Made by a program: the position numbers and the translations under genes
Assembly: GCA_035276085.1 (NCBI GenBank)
Contig: DATELY010000063.1
Span: forward strand, 1 to 57,180
Direction of reading: 5' to 3'
DNA length: 57,180 bases
Origin: DATELY01 sp035276085
Lineage (GTDB): Bacteria > Pseudomonadota > Gammaproteobacteria > Steroidobacterales > Steroidobacteraceae
Part shown: positions 17,015 through 25,760 of the stretch, in pieces
How positions within the stretch are numbered: position 1 is the first letter of the stretch
Layout of the letters: every line of letters begins with the position of its first letter
The notes under the pieces: model-generated
The model's input: only the letters and a program-made list of their open reading frames with translations
Told to the model about the DNA's origin: nothing
Database searches by the model: none

Positions 17015-18259
17015 GTGATTCAACGCTCGCGACTGCACATTCCTCATCCACCCGCGCGTCCGGGTGATCGACCGGACTTCAGCTATCTCAAGACATCACC
17101 AGCCGGTGCAATTGCTCGCCCCGACGTCAATGCGCCGTGCGCAGAGATCGAGCATCTCGCGATGGAGATGGTGCGAGTGCTCGATGACGACGGGTGCGCG
17201 CTGGGTCCTTGGAATCCACACCTCGAGGCGCCGGATCTTCAGGTCGGCCTGCGGCACATGATGCTCACGCGCGCTTTGGATGAGCGGATGCAGCGCATAC
17301 AGCGGCAAGGCAAGATTTCGTTTTACATGAAGTCGACGGGTGAGGAGGCAGTCTCCATCGCGCAAGGCATGGCGCTGCGCCCGAACGATATGCTGTTCCC
17401 TTCCTACAGAAACCAAGGCCTATACATCGTTCGCGGGCGCTCGCCCGTGGATCTCATGTGTCAGTGCCTCTCAAACACGCGCGACATGTGCAAAGGACGT
17501 CAGATGCCGGTGTTCTATCACTGGCGCGACGGCAACATCTTTTCCATCTCCGGCAATCTGGCGACACAGTTCCCGCAGGCGGTGGGGTGGGCGATGGCTG
17601 CAGCCATCAAGGGAGAAGACCGTATTGCCGTCAGCTGGGTTGGTGACGGCAGCAGCGCAGAAGCCGATTTCCATCACGCCATGACGTTCGCGGCGGTCTA
17701 CCAGGCGCCGGTGATTCTGAACATCGTGAACAATCAGTGGGCGATCTCGACGTTCCAGGGATTCGCCGGGGGCGAACAACGCACCTTTGCCGCGCGTGGA
17801 CCGGGATTCGGCATCCCGGGTATCCGCGTCGATGGCAATGACTTTCTGGCCGTGTACGGCGTAACGCAGTGGGCAGCGGAGCGCGCCCGTCGCGGAGCCG
17901 GGCCGACGCTGATCGAACACGTGACCTATCGCGCGAGTGCGCACTCCACCAGCGATGACCCTTCGCGTTACCGACCCAAGGAGGAGTGGGAAGCCTGGCC
18001 CCTGGGCGATCCCGTTACACGCCTCAAGCAGCACCTGATCGGTCTGGGTGAATGGTCGGAAGAGCGGCATACGGCGCTGCAGAAGGAACTGGATGAACAC
18101 GTGACCGCCTGCTGGCGAGAAGCCACCACGTACGGGACGCTGACGGAAGGACCAAGGCTCGACCCCTACGACATGTTCAACGACGTGTTCAAGGAGTTGC
18201 CGCCGCATCTGGCGCGCCAGCGCGCGAAATTGCGTGATGAACTGGAATCGGAAGGTTGA
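17015..18259 (+). CDS. bkdA1: Branched-chain 2-oxoacid dehydrogenase E1 alpha
   Basis: A 414-residue thiamine-diphosphate enzyme subunit. I choose the GTG at 17015: it follows CGGAGAAG and gives IQRSRLHIPHPPARPGDRPDFSY, the usual family N-terminus; the in-frame ATG at 16913 adds a segment without homology. The thiamine-diphosphate/Mg motif is VSWVGDGSSAEADFHHAM through IVNNQWAI. The phosphorylation-loop region RASAHSTSDDPSRYR is present. With E1 beta it decarboxylates the 2-oxo acids of valine, leucine and isoleucine and loads the acyl group on E2. It is the first gene of a three-gene operon. Confidence 0.95.
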   Translation: MIQRSRLHIPHPPARPGDRPDFSYLKTSPAGAIARPDVNAPCAEIEHLAMEMVRVLDDDGCALGPWNPHLEAPDLQVGLRHMMLTRALDERMQRIQRQGKISFYMKSTGEEAVSIAQGMALRPNDMLFPSYRNQGLYIVRGRSPVDLMCQCLSNTRDMCKGRQMPVFYHWRDGNIFSISGNLATQFPQAVGWAMAAAIKGEDRIAVSWVGDGSSAEADFHHAMTFAAVYQAPVILNIVNNQWAISTFQGFAGGEQRTFAARGPGFGIPGIRVDGNDFLAVYGVTQWAAERARRGAGPTLIEHVTYRASAHSTSDDPSRYRPKEEWEAWPLGDPVTRLKQHLIGLGEWSEERHTALQKELDEHVTACWREATTYGTLTEGPRLDPYDMFNDVFKELPPHLARQRAKLRDELESEG

Positions 18260-18262
18260 GCC

Positions 18263-19279
18263 ATGGCACAGATGAACATGGTTCAGGCACTCAACTCCGC
18301 CATGGATGTGACGCTGTCGCGCGATCCTTCCGTGGTGATCCTTGGACAAGACGTCGGGTACTTCGGCGGCGTGTTCCGCACGACCGACGGTCTGCAGCGC
18401 AAACATGGCGAACATCGCGTGATCGATGCGCCGATTGCAGAAGGCGGCATCCTGGCCACCGCCATCGGGATGGGCGTGAACGGATTGCGCCCCGTGGCTG
18501 AGGTTCAGTTCGCCGACTACATCTATCCTGCGTTCGATCAGATCGTGAGCGAGCTCGCGCGCTTGCGTTATCGCAGCGCCGGTGAGTTCCATGCGCCGGT
18601 GACCGTGCGCACGCCTTGCGGTGGCGGCATTCGCGGCGGGCAGACGCATTCGCAAAGTCCAGAAGGCATCTTTACGCATGTGTGCGGCATCAAAGTGGTC
18701 ATGCCGTCCAATCCATACGACGCGAAGGGTCTGTTGATCAGCTCCATCGAGGATGATGACCCCGTCGTTTTCTTCGAGCCCAAGCGGCTCTACAACGGGC
18801 CCTTCGATGGGGATCCGAACAAGCCGGCAGTGCCGTGGAGCACTCATCCGAAGGGGAACGTTCCGGAAGGCCACTACACCGTGCCGATCGGCCGAGCGGA
18901 AATCGTGCGACCCGGCAAGGACGTCACCGTCATTGCTTACGGCACGATGGTCCACGTGGCAGAAGCCGCCGTTGCGACGGCAGGAGTCGATGCGGAGATC
19001 ATCGACGTACGCACGATGATACCGCTGGATACGGAGACGATTTGCGCCTCCGTGTGCCGCACCGGTCGCTGCGTGATCGTGCACGAAGCCACGCGCTTCA
19101 GCGGGTTCGGCGCGGAGTTGTCTGCCACCGTCCAGGAAGAATGCTTCTGGAATCTCGAAGCACCGATTCAACGCGTGACGGGGTGGGATACACCTTATCC
19201 ACATGCGTTCGAATGGGAATATTTCCCGGGCCAGAAGCGAATTGCCGCGGCCCTCAAGCGCGTGATGGAGTCCGCATGA
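18263..19279 (+). CDS. bkdA2: Branched-chain 2-oxoacid dehydrogenase E1 beta
   Basis: A 338-residue beta subunit of the E1 heterotetramer. It has the transketolase pyrimidine-binding domain (MNMVQALNSAMDVTLSRD through RTPCGGGIRGGQTHSQSPEG) and the C-terminal transketolase domain (DVTVIAYGTMVHVAEAA, IDVRTMIPLD). It starts 3 nt after E1 alpha and overlaps the E2 start by 4 nt (ATGA), so all three are translationally coupled. Confidence 0.96.
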   Translation: MAQMNMVQALNSAMDVTLSRDPSVVILGQDVGYFGGVFRTTDGLQRKHGEHRVIDAPIAEGGILATAIGMGVNGLRPVAEVQFADYIYPAFDQIVSELARLRYRSAGEFHAPVTVRTPCGGGIRGGQTHSQSPEGIFTHVCGIKVVMPSNPYDAKGLLISSIEDDDPVVFFEPKRLYNGPFDGDPNKPAVPWSTHPKGNVPEGHYTVPIGRAEIVRPGKDVTVIAYGTMVHVAEAAVATAGVDAEIIDVRTMIPLDTETICASVCRTGRCVIVHEATRFSGFGAELSATVQEECFWNLEAPIQRVTGWDTPYPHAFEWEYFPGQKRIAAALKRVMESA

Positions 19280-20583
19280 CGCGGCATGTGTTCAAGCTTC
19301 CCGATCTGGGTGAAGGAACCGTCGAGGCCGAGATCGTCGGCTGGCTGGTGAAGCCCGGGGATGTTGTTGCCGAAGATGATCCGATCGTGGAAGTGATGAC
19401 GGAGAAGGCAACCGTTGAAGTGCCCGCTCCCGTGAGTGGCCGCGTGGTCAGTGTCGTCGGGGCACCTGGAGATCGAGTCACCGTCGGATCGGAATTGATC
19501 GTGTTTGAAACGGATGCCGGTGCAGTGAACGAGCCGGCAGCGGATGCATTAGGCGCTTCCGCTGTTACCCGTGATGCCAAAGCGGCGGCTTCGGGACCTG
19601 CAATGGTGGATGTGAGCGGTTCCGACGCAGGTCGCACCTGCGGTTCTGGGCCAGTAGTTACTGAGCGCGTGCGAACATCGCCGGCCATCCGCCGCAGAGC
19701 GCGTGAGGCGGGTGTGGATCTACAACGGGTTCCCGGCTCCGGGCCGAACGGGCGGATTGTGCGCACGGATCTCGAGACGTTTCTCTCGCGCCAGAACGTC
19801 GCTCAACCCTTGCCAGTCACCAACCCGTCCGACGGAGAGCCGTCACGTCCTGTTACCACCGCCGACACCGAGGAAATCAAAGTCATCGGCCTGCGCCGCC
19901 TCATTGCCGAACGCATGAGCGAGGCCAAGCGCACCATCCCGCATTTCTCGTATGTGGAGGAAATCGACCTGACCGAGCTCGAGTCGCTCCGTAGATATCT
20001 CAACAGCAAGCTCGCCGCGGATACGCCTGCGCTGACCTATCTTCCTTTCCTGGTCATGGCGCTTGTGCGCGTGCTCGCGGAATTCCCGCAATGCAACGCC
20101 CACTACGATGCGCAACGCGGCGTCATCATTCGCCACCGATCTGCCCATGTGGGTGTGGCGACGCAGACTCCCGACGGGCTCAAAGTTCCCGTGGTGAAGG
20201 ACGCGCACCTGCGCTCATTGTGGGACCTCGCAGCGGAGATCCGCCGCGTAACGGAAGCTGCGCGAACCGGAAAGGCAGCCCGAGGAGAGCTCACCGGCTC
20301 TACGATCACAGTGAGCAGTCTGGGCAAGCTCGGTGGCATTGTCTCGACGCCGATCATCAACGCACCGGAAGTGTCCATCATCGGTGTGAATCGCGCTATT
20401 GAGCGTCCGATGATCCACAACGGCGCTGTCGTAGTCCGCCGCATGATGAACCTGTCGTCGTCCTTCGATCATCGATTCGTCGATGGCCACGATGCGGCGG
20501 CCATGATTCAGGCGCTCAAGGAGCGACTGGAAAATCCAGCGACGATATTTCTCGACAATCCTCCTCGGTCGCAATCCAGCTGA
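19276..20583 (+). CDS. bkdB: Lipoamide acyltransferase E2 of branched-chain 2-oxoacid dehydrogenase
   Basis: A 435-residue E2. The ATG at 19276 overlaps the E1 beta stop. The N-terminal lipoyl domain has the lipoylated lysine K44 in VMTEKATVEV. A linker leads to the peripheral-subunit-binding domain (RTSPAIRRRAREAGVDLQRV, then GSGPNGRIVRTDL). The catalytic acyltransferase domain ends with the active-site SSFDHRFVDGHDA. It transfers branched acyl groups to CoA. No lipoamide dehydrogenase (E3) gene follows, so E3 must come from another locus. Confidence 0.96.
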   Translation: MTRHVFKLPDLGEGTVEAEIVGWLVKPGDVVAEDDPIVEVMTEKATVEVPAPVSGRVVSVVGAPGDRVTVGSELIVFETDAGAVNEPAADALGASAVTRDAKAAASGPAMVDVSGSDAGRTCGSGPVVTERVRTSPAIRRRAREAGVDLQRVPGSGPNGRIVRTDLETFLSRQNVAQPLPVTNPSDGEPSRPVTTADTEEIKVIGLRRLIAERMSEAKRTIPHFSYVEEIDLTELESLRRYLNSKLAADTPALTYLPFLVMALVRVLAEFPQCNAHYDAQRGVIIRHRSAHVGVATQTPDGLKVPVVKDAHLRSLWDLAAEIRRVTEAARTGKAARGELTGSTITVSSLGKLGGIVSTPIINAPEVSIIGVNRAIERPMIHNGAVVVRRMMNLSSSFDHRFVDGHDAAAMIQALKERLENPATIFLDNPPRSQSS

Positions 20584-20644
20584 AACGGTCCGCGCATACC
20601 GAGCGGGTGGTTGCAGGCGACGCCGGGTTCGCTTTGCGTCTCAG

Positions 20645-21802
20645 TCAGAGCAGTTTGCGCTCATCGAGTCCCAGTGAGCGCCCGATGATTTCGCGCATGA
20701 TTTCCGAAGTCCCGGCGAAGATGCGGCTGATGCGCGCGTCCGTGTACATCCGGCTGATCCGATACTCCTCCATATAGCCGGCGCCGCCGTGAAGCTGGAC
20801 GCATTCGTCCATCACCCGGCCTTCCAGCTCGCTGGTCAGCAGCTTGGCGGCCGAGGCATCCTCGGCCGAGAGTTGGGCCGCGTTGTGAAGCAGCACGCAC
20901 TGATCCACGTATGTCTGCGCCATGTCCAGCTCGGCCCGCATCGAGGCCATTTTGAAGCGTGTGTTCTGGAACGCGCCGATCGGCTTACCGAAGGCGCGAC
21001 GTCCCTTCACATAGTCCAGCGTCAGATCGAACGCGGTCTGGGCTGTCGCCGTAAAGCCGATGGCAGCGACCAGCCGCTCTTGCGCCAGGAACCGAGCGAG
21101 ATAGCGGAATCCCTGCGTGGGATCGCCCAGCACGTTCTGCTTGGGCACTTTGACGTCATTGAAGAACAACTCGGCGGTATCCTGCGACTTCAGCCCCATC
21201 TTGCCGAGCTTGCGCCCGCGCTCGAACCCTTCCATGCCGCGCTCGACAACGAACAGCCCCAGGCCATGACTGCTATTGGGATCGGTACGCGCCGCGACGA
21301 CGACCAGGTCGGACAGGATGCCGTTCGAGATGTAGGTCTTGGCGCCGTTGAGCAGCCAGTGGTCGCCCTTGTCCTCGGCGCGCGTGCGCATGCCGGCAAG
21401 GTCGGAACCGGTGGAAGGCTCCGTCATCGCCACCGCAAGAATCTTCTCGCCGCTGACGATGCCGGGCATCCAGCGATGCTTCTGTTCCTCGGTGCCGAGC
21501 TTATCGATATACGGCGCGACCAGATCATTGTGGAGATTGATGTAGAAGCCGATGTCGCCGTGACGCATGTTCTCTTCGATGATGATCTGCTCGAAACGGA
21601 AATCATCCATTCCCGCGCCACCGTACTTCTCGTCCGCCCAAGTGCAGAGCAAGCCCTGCGCTCCCGCCTTGAGGAAGAGCTCGCGGTCCACCATCCCCTG
21701 TTCGCGAAATCGCTCCACATGCGGAGCGACCTCGGCGTGCAGGAACTTGATCACGCTGTCGCGAAACTGCTCGTGCTCGGGTTCGAAGATCAGGCGCTTC
21801 AT
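20645..21802 (-). CDS. Acyl-CoA dehydrogenase
   Basis: A 385-residue FAD-dependent enzyme. The ATG giving MKRLIFEPEHEQFRDSV overlaps the upstream FadJ-type stop by 4 nt. Signatures are AVAMTEPSTGSDLAGM (FAD and substrate loop), QDTAELFFNDVKVPKQN, and the C-terminal QLHGGAGYMEEYRISRMY with the catalytic glutamate before ISRIFAGTSEIMREIIGR. It introduces the 2,3-double bond in acyl-CoA. It is the last gene of a thiolase/FadJ/dehydrogenase operon. Chain specificity is unknown. Confidence 0.95.
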   Translation of the reverse strand: MKRLIFEPEHEQFRDSVIKFLHAEVAPHVERFREQGMVDRELFLKAGAQGLLCTWADEKYGGAGMDDFRFEQIIIEENMRHGDIGFYINLHNDLVAPYIDKLGTEEQKHRWMPGIVSGEKILAVAMTEPSTGSDLAGMRTRAEDKGDHWLLNGAKTYISNGILSDLVVVAARTDPNSSHGLGLFVVERGMEGFERGRKLGKMGLKSQDTAELFFNDVKVPKQNVLGDPTQGFRYLARFLAQERLVAAIGFTATAQTAFDLTLDYVKGRRAFGKPIGAFQNTRFKMASMRAELDMAQTYVDQCVLLHNAAQLSAEDASAAKLLTSELEGRVMDECVQLHGGAGYMEEYRISRMYTDARISRIFAGTSEIMREIIGRSLGLDERKLL

Positions 21803-23955
21803 GCGACCTCGAGTTTCTTCACCGCAGTTCTGTCGCCGTAGAAGCTCTCGCCTTTCGCGGCCTTTTCCCGCAACCACGGCGAGGGCACGAAGCGCCGACC
21901 ATACTTCTGTGCAAGCTTGTCGGCCTCGGCCACGAACGTCTCGATGCCGACCGTGTCGATGAAGCTGATCGTGCCGCCGGTCCAGAGCGGGAACCCCCAG
22001 CCATAGATGGCGCCGAGGTCGGCGTCCTGCGGCGTCGCAAGCACGCCTTCCTCGAGGCAGCGCGCAGTCTCCATGGCCTGGGCATAGAGGAAGCGCTGCT
22101 TCAGTTCCTCGATGTCATAGTCGCGCTTGACCGGGAAATGCCTGGCCAGGTCCTTCCAAAGGTGCTTCTTGCCATCTTGCGGATAGTCGTAAAAGCCGGC
22201 GCCGGATTTGCGGCCGCCGCGGCCCAGTGCGTCGCGCATCTTGCGCAGCGTTCGGACACCGGCCGGAGGGACATATTTGTCACCCTCCTCGGCAATTGCC
22301 TGATCCACGATCTTGAGCGGCAGATCGAAGGTCAGCTCATCGAGCAGTGCGAGCGGCCCCGTTGGCATGCCCACGGCCTTGGCCGCATTCTCGATCACGG
22401 CGGGCGGCACGCCTTCCTCGATCATCGCGCCGCCTTCGTGGATCAGCGTCTGGAACACACGGCTGGTGTAGAAGCCACGGCTGTCGTTGACGACGATCGG
22501 CGTCTTGCGCAGCTGTGCGATGAAGTCGAGCGCCTTGGCCAGCGTCTCTTGCGAGGTCTGCTTGCCCACGATGACCTCGACGAGTGCCATGCGGTCGACC
22601 GGCGAGAAGAAGTGGATGCCGATGAACTGGTCGGGGCGCTTCGAGGCCTGCGCGAGCTGCGTGATCGGCAACGTCGATGTGTTGGAGGCGAACACCGCGC
22701 GCTCTGGAATCACCGCCTCCGCCTTGCGGGTCGTATCCGCCTTGATGGCCGTGTCTTCAAATACGGCCTCGACGATCAGGTCGCAGCCGTTGAGCAAGCC
22801 AAAATCGGCCGTCGGCGTGATCCGAGCGAGAACGGCGTCCGCTTTGTCCTGCGACAGTTTGGCCTTCTCGATCAGCTTCGACTGGACTTTGCTTGTATAG
22901 GCCTTGCCCTTCTCGGCCGTTGGCACGTCACGGTCGAGCAGGACCACCTCTATCCCGGCATTGGCGCAGACATAGGCAATTCCCGCCCCCATCATGCCGG
23001 CGCCGAGCACGCCGACCTTCTTCACTTCGGACTTCGGCACGCCGGCCGGGCGACGGGCGCCCTTCTCTGCCGCCTGCTTCGAAATGAAGGTCGTGCGGAT
23101 GATATTGCGGGCAACCGGATCGGCCAGCAGCGTCGCGAAATACTTGCCCTCGACCGCAAGCGCTTTGTCGAAGGGCAATTGCAGCCCTTCGAAAACGCAG
23201 GCGAGGATGGCGAGCGGCGCCGGGGTGTTATAGCCCTTCAGCGCGATAGTGGCGGTCGCCGCGGAATAGGCGACGGCATCCTCGGGCACGATCAGGCCCT
23301 TCTTTTGCGGCGGCACCCAACCTTTCTTGTCCCAGGGCTTCACGGGATCGGGAGCGGTGGCGAGCCAGGCGCGGGCACGGTTCATCGCCTCCGCAACGGG
23401 TGCAAGCTCGTCCACGATCTTCAGCTTCAGCGCCTCGGCGGGGGCGACGGAACGGCCCGTCAGCAGCAGATCGAGCGCCGTCTTCATGCCGGCGATGATG
23501 GCGAGGCGCACCGTACCGCCGGAACCCGGAAGCAGGCCGACGTTCACTTCGGGAAGGCCCACCTGCACCTTCGCATCGTCGACGAGAACCCGGTAATGGC
23601 ACGCGAGCGCGAGCTCGAACCCGCCGCCCAGCGCGAGACCATCGATCACCGCGACCCAGGGCTTGCCCGATTGCTCCATGGCGCGATGCATCTGCGTCGC
23701 GCGCCGCGAGAAGGCATAGGCCTCCTGCTTGCTGTAGCCGCGGACGAGCTGCTTGAGATCCGCTCCGGCCATGAACGTCTTCTTGCCGGAGGTGAGGATC
23801 ACACCCTTGACCCTCTCGTCTGCGGCGAGTGCCTTGGTGGCCTCCTCCATGTCGGCAATGAACGCATCGTTGACGATGTTCATCGACTCATCGGCATTGT
23901 CGAGGACGAGTGTCGCGAAGCCGTCGGCGGTCTTTTCAATTTTCAGATGTCGCAT
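21799..23955 (-). CDS. Bifunctional enoyl-CoA hydratase / 3-hydroxyacyl-CoA dehydrogenase (FadJ/FadB-like)
   Basis: A 718-residue multifunctional beta-oxidation protein. The N-terminal crotonase domain (1-190) shows GADLKQLV and GLALGGGFELALACHYRV for the oxyanion hole, and LPEVNVGLLPGSGGTVRL with the catalytic glutamate. The 3-hydroxyacyl-CoA dehydrogenase Rossmann domain starts at KKVGVLGAGMMGAGIAYVCA, and FIGIHFFSPVDRMALVEVI carries the catalytic histidine. The C-terminal helical domains continue to the end. It performs hydration and NAD-dependent oxidation. It lies 15 nt downstream of the thiolase gene and overlaps the acyl-CoA dehydrogenase. Confidence 0.95.
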   Translation of the reverse strand: MRHLKIEKTADGFATLVLDNADESMNIVNDAFIADMEEATKALAADERVKGVILTSGKKTFMAGADLKQLVRGYSKQEAYAFSRRATQMHRAMEQSGKPWVAVIDGLALGGGFELALACHYRVLVDDAKVQVGLPEVNVGLLPGSGGTVRLAIIAGMKTALDLLLTGRSVAPAEALKLKIVDELAPVAEAMNRARAWLATAPDPVKPWDKKGWVPPQKKGLIVPEDAVAYSAATATIALKGYNTPAPLAILACVFEGLQLPFDKALAVEGKYFATLLADPVARNIIRTTFISKQAAEKGARRPAGVPKSEVKKVGVLGAGMMGAGIAYVCANAGIEVVLLDRDVPTAEKGKAYTSKVQSKLIEKAKLSQDKADAVLARITPTADFGLLNGCDLIVEAVFEDTAIKADTTRKAEAVIPERAVFASNTSTLPITQLAQASKRPDQFIGIHFFSPVDRMALVEVIVGKQTSQETLAKALDFIAQLRKTPIVVNDSRGFYTSRVFQTLIHEGGAMIEEGVPPAVIENAAKAVGMPTGPLALLDELTFDLPLKIVDQAIAEEGDKYVPPAGVRTLRKMRDALGRGGRKSGAGFYDYPQDGKKHLWKDLARHFPVKRDYDIEELKQRFLYAQAMETARCLEEGVLATPQDADLGAIYGWGFPLWTGGTISFIDTVGIETFVAEADKLAQKYGRRFVPSPWLREKAAKGESFYGDRTAVKKLEVA

Positions 23956-23970
23956 GATGTCTCGCTTCGC

Positions 23971-25173
23971 TCAAACGCGCTCGATGACGCAGGCTGTGCC
24001 GAGGCCGTTGCCGGCGCACAGCGTAATAAGGCCCGTGTTGAGGTCTCGGCGTTCGAGCTCGGCGAGCACGGTGCCAACGAGCATGGCGCCGGTCGCGCCA
24101 AGCGGATGGCCCAAGGCGATCGCGCCGCCATTCACGTTCACCTTCTCATGCGGGACATCCATCACGCTCATGAAGCGCATGACGACGCTGGCGAAAGCCT
24201 CGTTGAGCTCCCAAAGATCGATGTCGTTCTTGGTCATGCCGCCTGCCTTGAGCGCCTTTTCAGACACCGCCGCCGGCGCCGTGAGCATGATCGTCGGCTC
24301 GGAGCCGATATTGGCGTAGGCACGAATTCTGGCGCGCGGCGTAAGCCCGGCCTTCTCACCGAATTTCTTCGAACCGATGAGCACGATCCCCGCGCCATCG
24401 ACGATACCGGAGCTGTTGCCGCCATGATGGACGTAGGTCAGCTCCTCGATTTCCGGGTAGCGATCCTTGACGATGGCTTCGAAGCCGGCCTTGCCGAAGG
24501 CTTCGAAGGACGGCTTCAATTTGGCGAGGCTCTCCATCGTGGTACCGGGACGCATATGCTCGTCATGATCGAGGACGACCTCGCCGAGCACGTCCTTCAC
24601 CGGCACGATGGCATTCTTGAAACGCCCCTCTTTCCAGGCCTTCGCGGCACGGTTCTGGCTCTCCACCGCATAGGCGTCGACGTCCTCGCGGCGATGGCCA
24701 TCGAGCGTTGCGATCAGGTCCGCGCCGATGCCCTGCGGCGCATAGTGATTCTGGAAGGCGATCGTCGGATCGGCTGCCCACGCACCGCTGTCATAGCCCA
24801 TGACGGTGCGACTCATCGATTCGACACCGCCGCCGATGCCGGCCTGAATCATGCCCGAATGCACCTGCGCGGCGATGAGGTTGACCGCATCGAGGCCGGT
24901 GGCACAGAAGCGGTGAATTTGCTGTCCTCCAACCGTCTGCGCATACCCTGCCTGCAGTACCGCCGCGCGTGCGAGAACACCCCCTTGTTCGCCGACTGGC
25001 TGCGCCATACCAATGATGACGTCATCGAGCAGCGAGGTATCCAGATCATTGCGGTCGCGCACAGCCTCGAGCAGCTGCGTTGCCAACCGAACCGACGGAA
25101 TCTCATGGAGCGCGCCGTCCGGGCGGCCTTTACCGCGGGGCGTGCGCACGTGGTCGTAGATGTAAGCTTCCAT
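23971..25173 (-). CDS. Acetyl-CoA C-acyltransferase (thiolase)
   Basis: A 400-residue true thiolase. The nucleophile is in HRFCATGLDAVN (Cys at about residue 90). The C-terminal histidine and second cysteine are in NVNGGAIALGHPLGATGA and TLCAGNGLGTACVIE. It performs the last step of beta-oxidation. It is the first gene of the operon, with 120 bases separating it from the thioesterase gene upstream in the same orientation; I see no clear terminator between them. The pair of thiolase plus FadJ-type protein forms the trifunctional set. Confidence 0.95.
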   Translation of the reverse strand: MEAYIYDHVRTPRGKGRPDGALHEIPSVRLATQLLEAVRDRNDLDTSLLDDVIIGMAQPVGEQGGVLARAAVLQAGYAQTVGGQQIHRFCATGLDAVNLIAAQVHSGMIQAGIGGGVESMSRTVMGYDSGAWAADPTIAFQNHYAPQGIGADLIATLDGHRREDVDAYAVESQNRAAKAWKEGRFKNAIVPVKDVLGEVVLDHDEHMRPGTTMESLAKLKPSFEAFGKAGFEAIVKDRYPEIEELTYVHHGGNSSGIVDGAGIVLIGSKKFGEKAGLTPRARIRAYANIGSEPTIMLTAPAAVSEKALKAGGMTKNDIDLWELNEAFASVVMRFMSVMDVPHEKVNVNGGAIALGHPLGATGAMLVGTVLAELERRDLNTGLITLCAGNGLGTACVIERV

Positions 25174-25293
25174 TGACGTTTTCTGGGAAATGTTGCGCTG
25201 AGACGGATTCCCGGGATCGTCGTCGCACTCCCTTACGTTCGCACCTATCTATCGTCAGGCTGAGTCTTCGACGAGGCGCAGGTTACGGCGTGA

Positions 25294-25758
25294 TTAGACC
25301 TTCGTTGCTGCACATTCCAGTGCCGCACGCAGCCGTTGCGGAATCGAGACGGGACGTTCGTTCCTGCGGTCGACGAAGACGTGCGTGAAAATACCGTGCG
25401 CACAGGCCAACTCCTGGCCACCTTTGAATATGGCAATACCGTAGGTGACGGAGCTGTTGCCCAACTTGATGACCCGAAAACCACCTTCGATTTTTTCCGG
25501 AAACGAGATCGGCCTCAGGTAATTGCATTGCGAATGAACGACGTAACCGATCACATCGCCCTCGTGGATATCCAAACCGCCTTTTTCGATCAGGAAGCTA
25601 TTGGCCACCGTATCGAAGTACGAATAGTAATTCACGTTATTCACATGCCCGTAGATATCGTTATCCATCCATCGGGTGGTGATGGGCAGATGATAGGCAT
25701 ATGACTCTCTGAGCAGCACTGGATCGGTACCCGCGCTCACGGTGTCCCCTGCACCCAT
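25294..25758 (-). CDS. Acyl-CoA thioesterase (hot-dog fold, 4HBT type)
   Basis: A 154-residue single hot-dog protein. The active-site segment TTRWMDNDIYGHVNNVNYYSYFDT contains the catalytic aspartate of the 4-hydroxybenzoyl-CoA thioesterase/YbgC branch. It begins 2 nt after the alcohol dehydrogenase stop, so it is the end of the eight-gene hydroxylase operon. It probably releases a dead-end or product acyl group from CoA. Confidence 0.9.
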   Translation of the reverse strand: MGAGDTVSAGTDPVLLRESYAYHLPITTRWMDNDIYGHVNNVNYYSYFDTVANSFLIEKGGLDIHEGDVIGYVVHSQCNYLRPISFPEKIEGGFRVIKLGNSSVTYGIAIFKGGQELACAHGIFTHVFVDRRNERPVSIPQRLRAALECAATKV

Positions 25759-25760
25759 AG

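Noticed and set aside
17471..19204. A 577-codon minus-strand frame across the E1 alpha and E1 beta genes
   Set aside because: It is a shadow of the two coding genes, with no ribosome site or recognisable domain.
22138..25176. A 1012-codon open frame on the plus strand, antisense to the FadJ-type and thiolase genes
   Set aside because: The translation is Arg/His/Gly-rich with no family signature, while the minus strand encodes two complete enzymes with all catalytic motifs. Long antisense frames are expected in GC-rich coding DNA.
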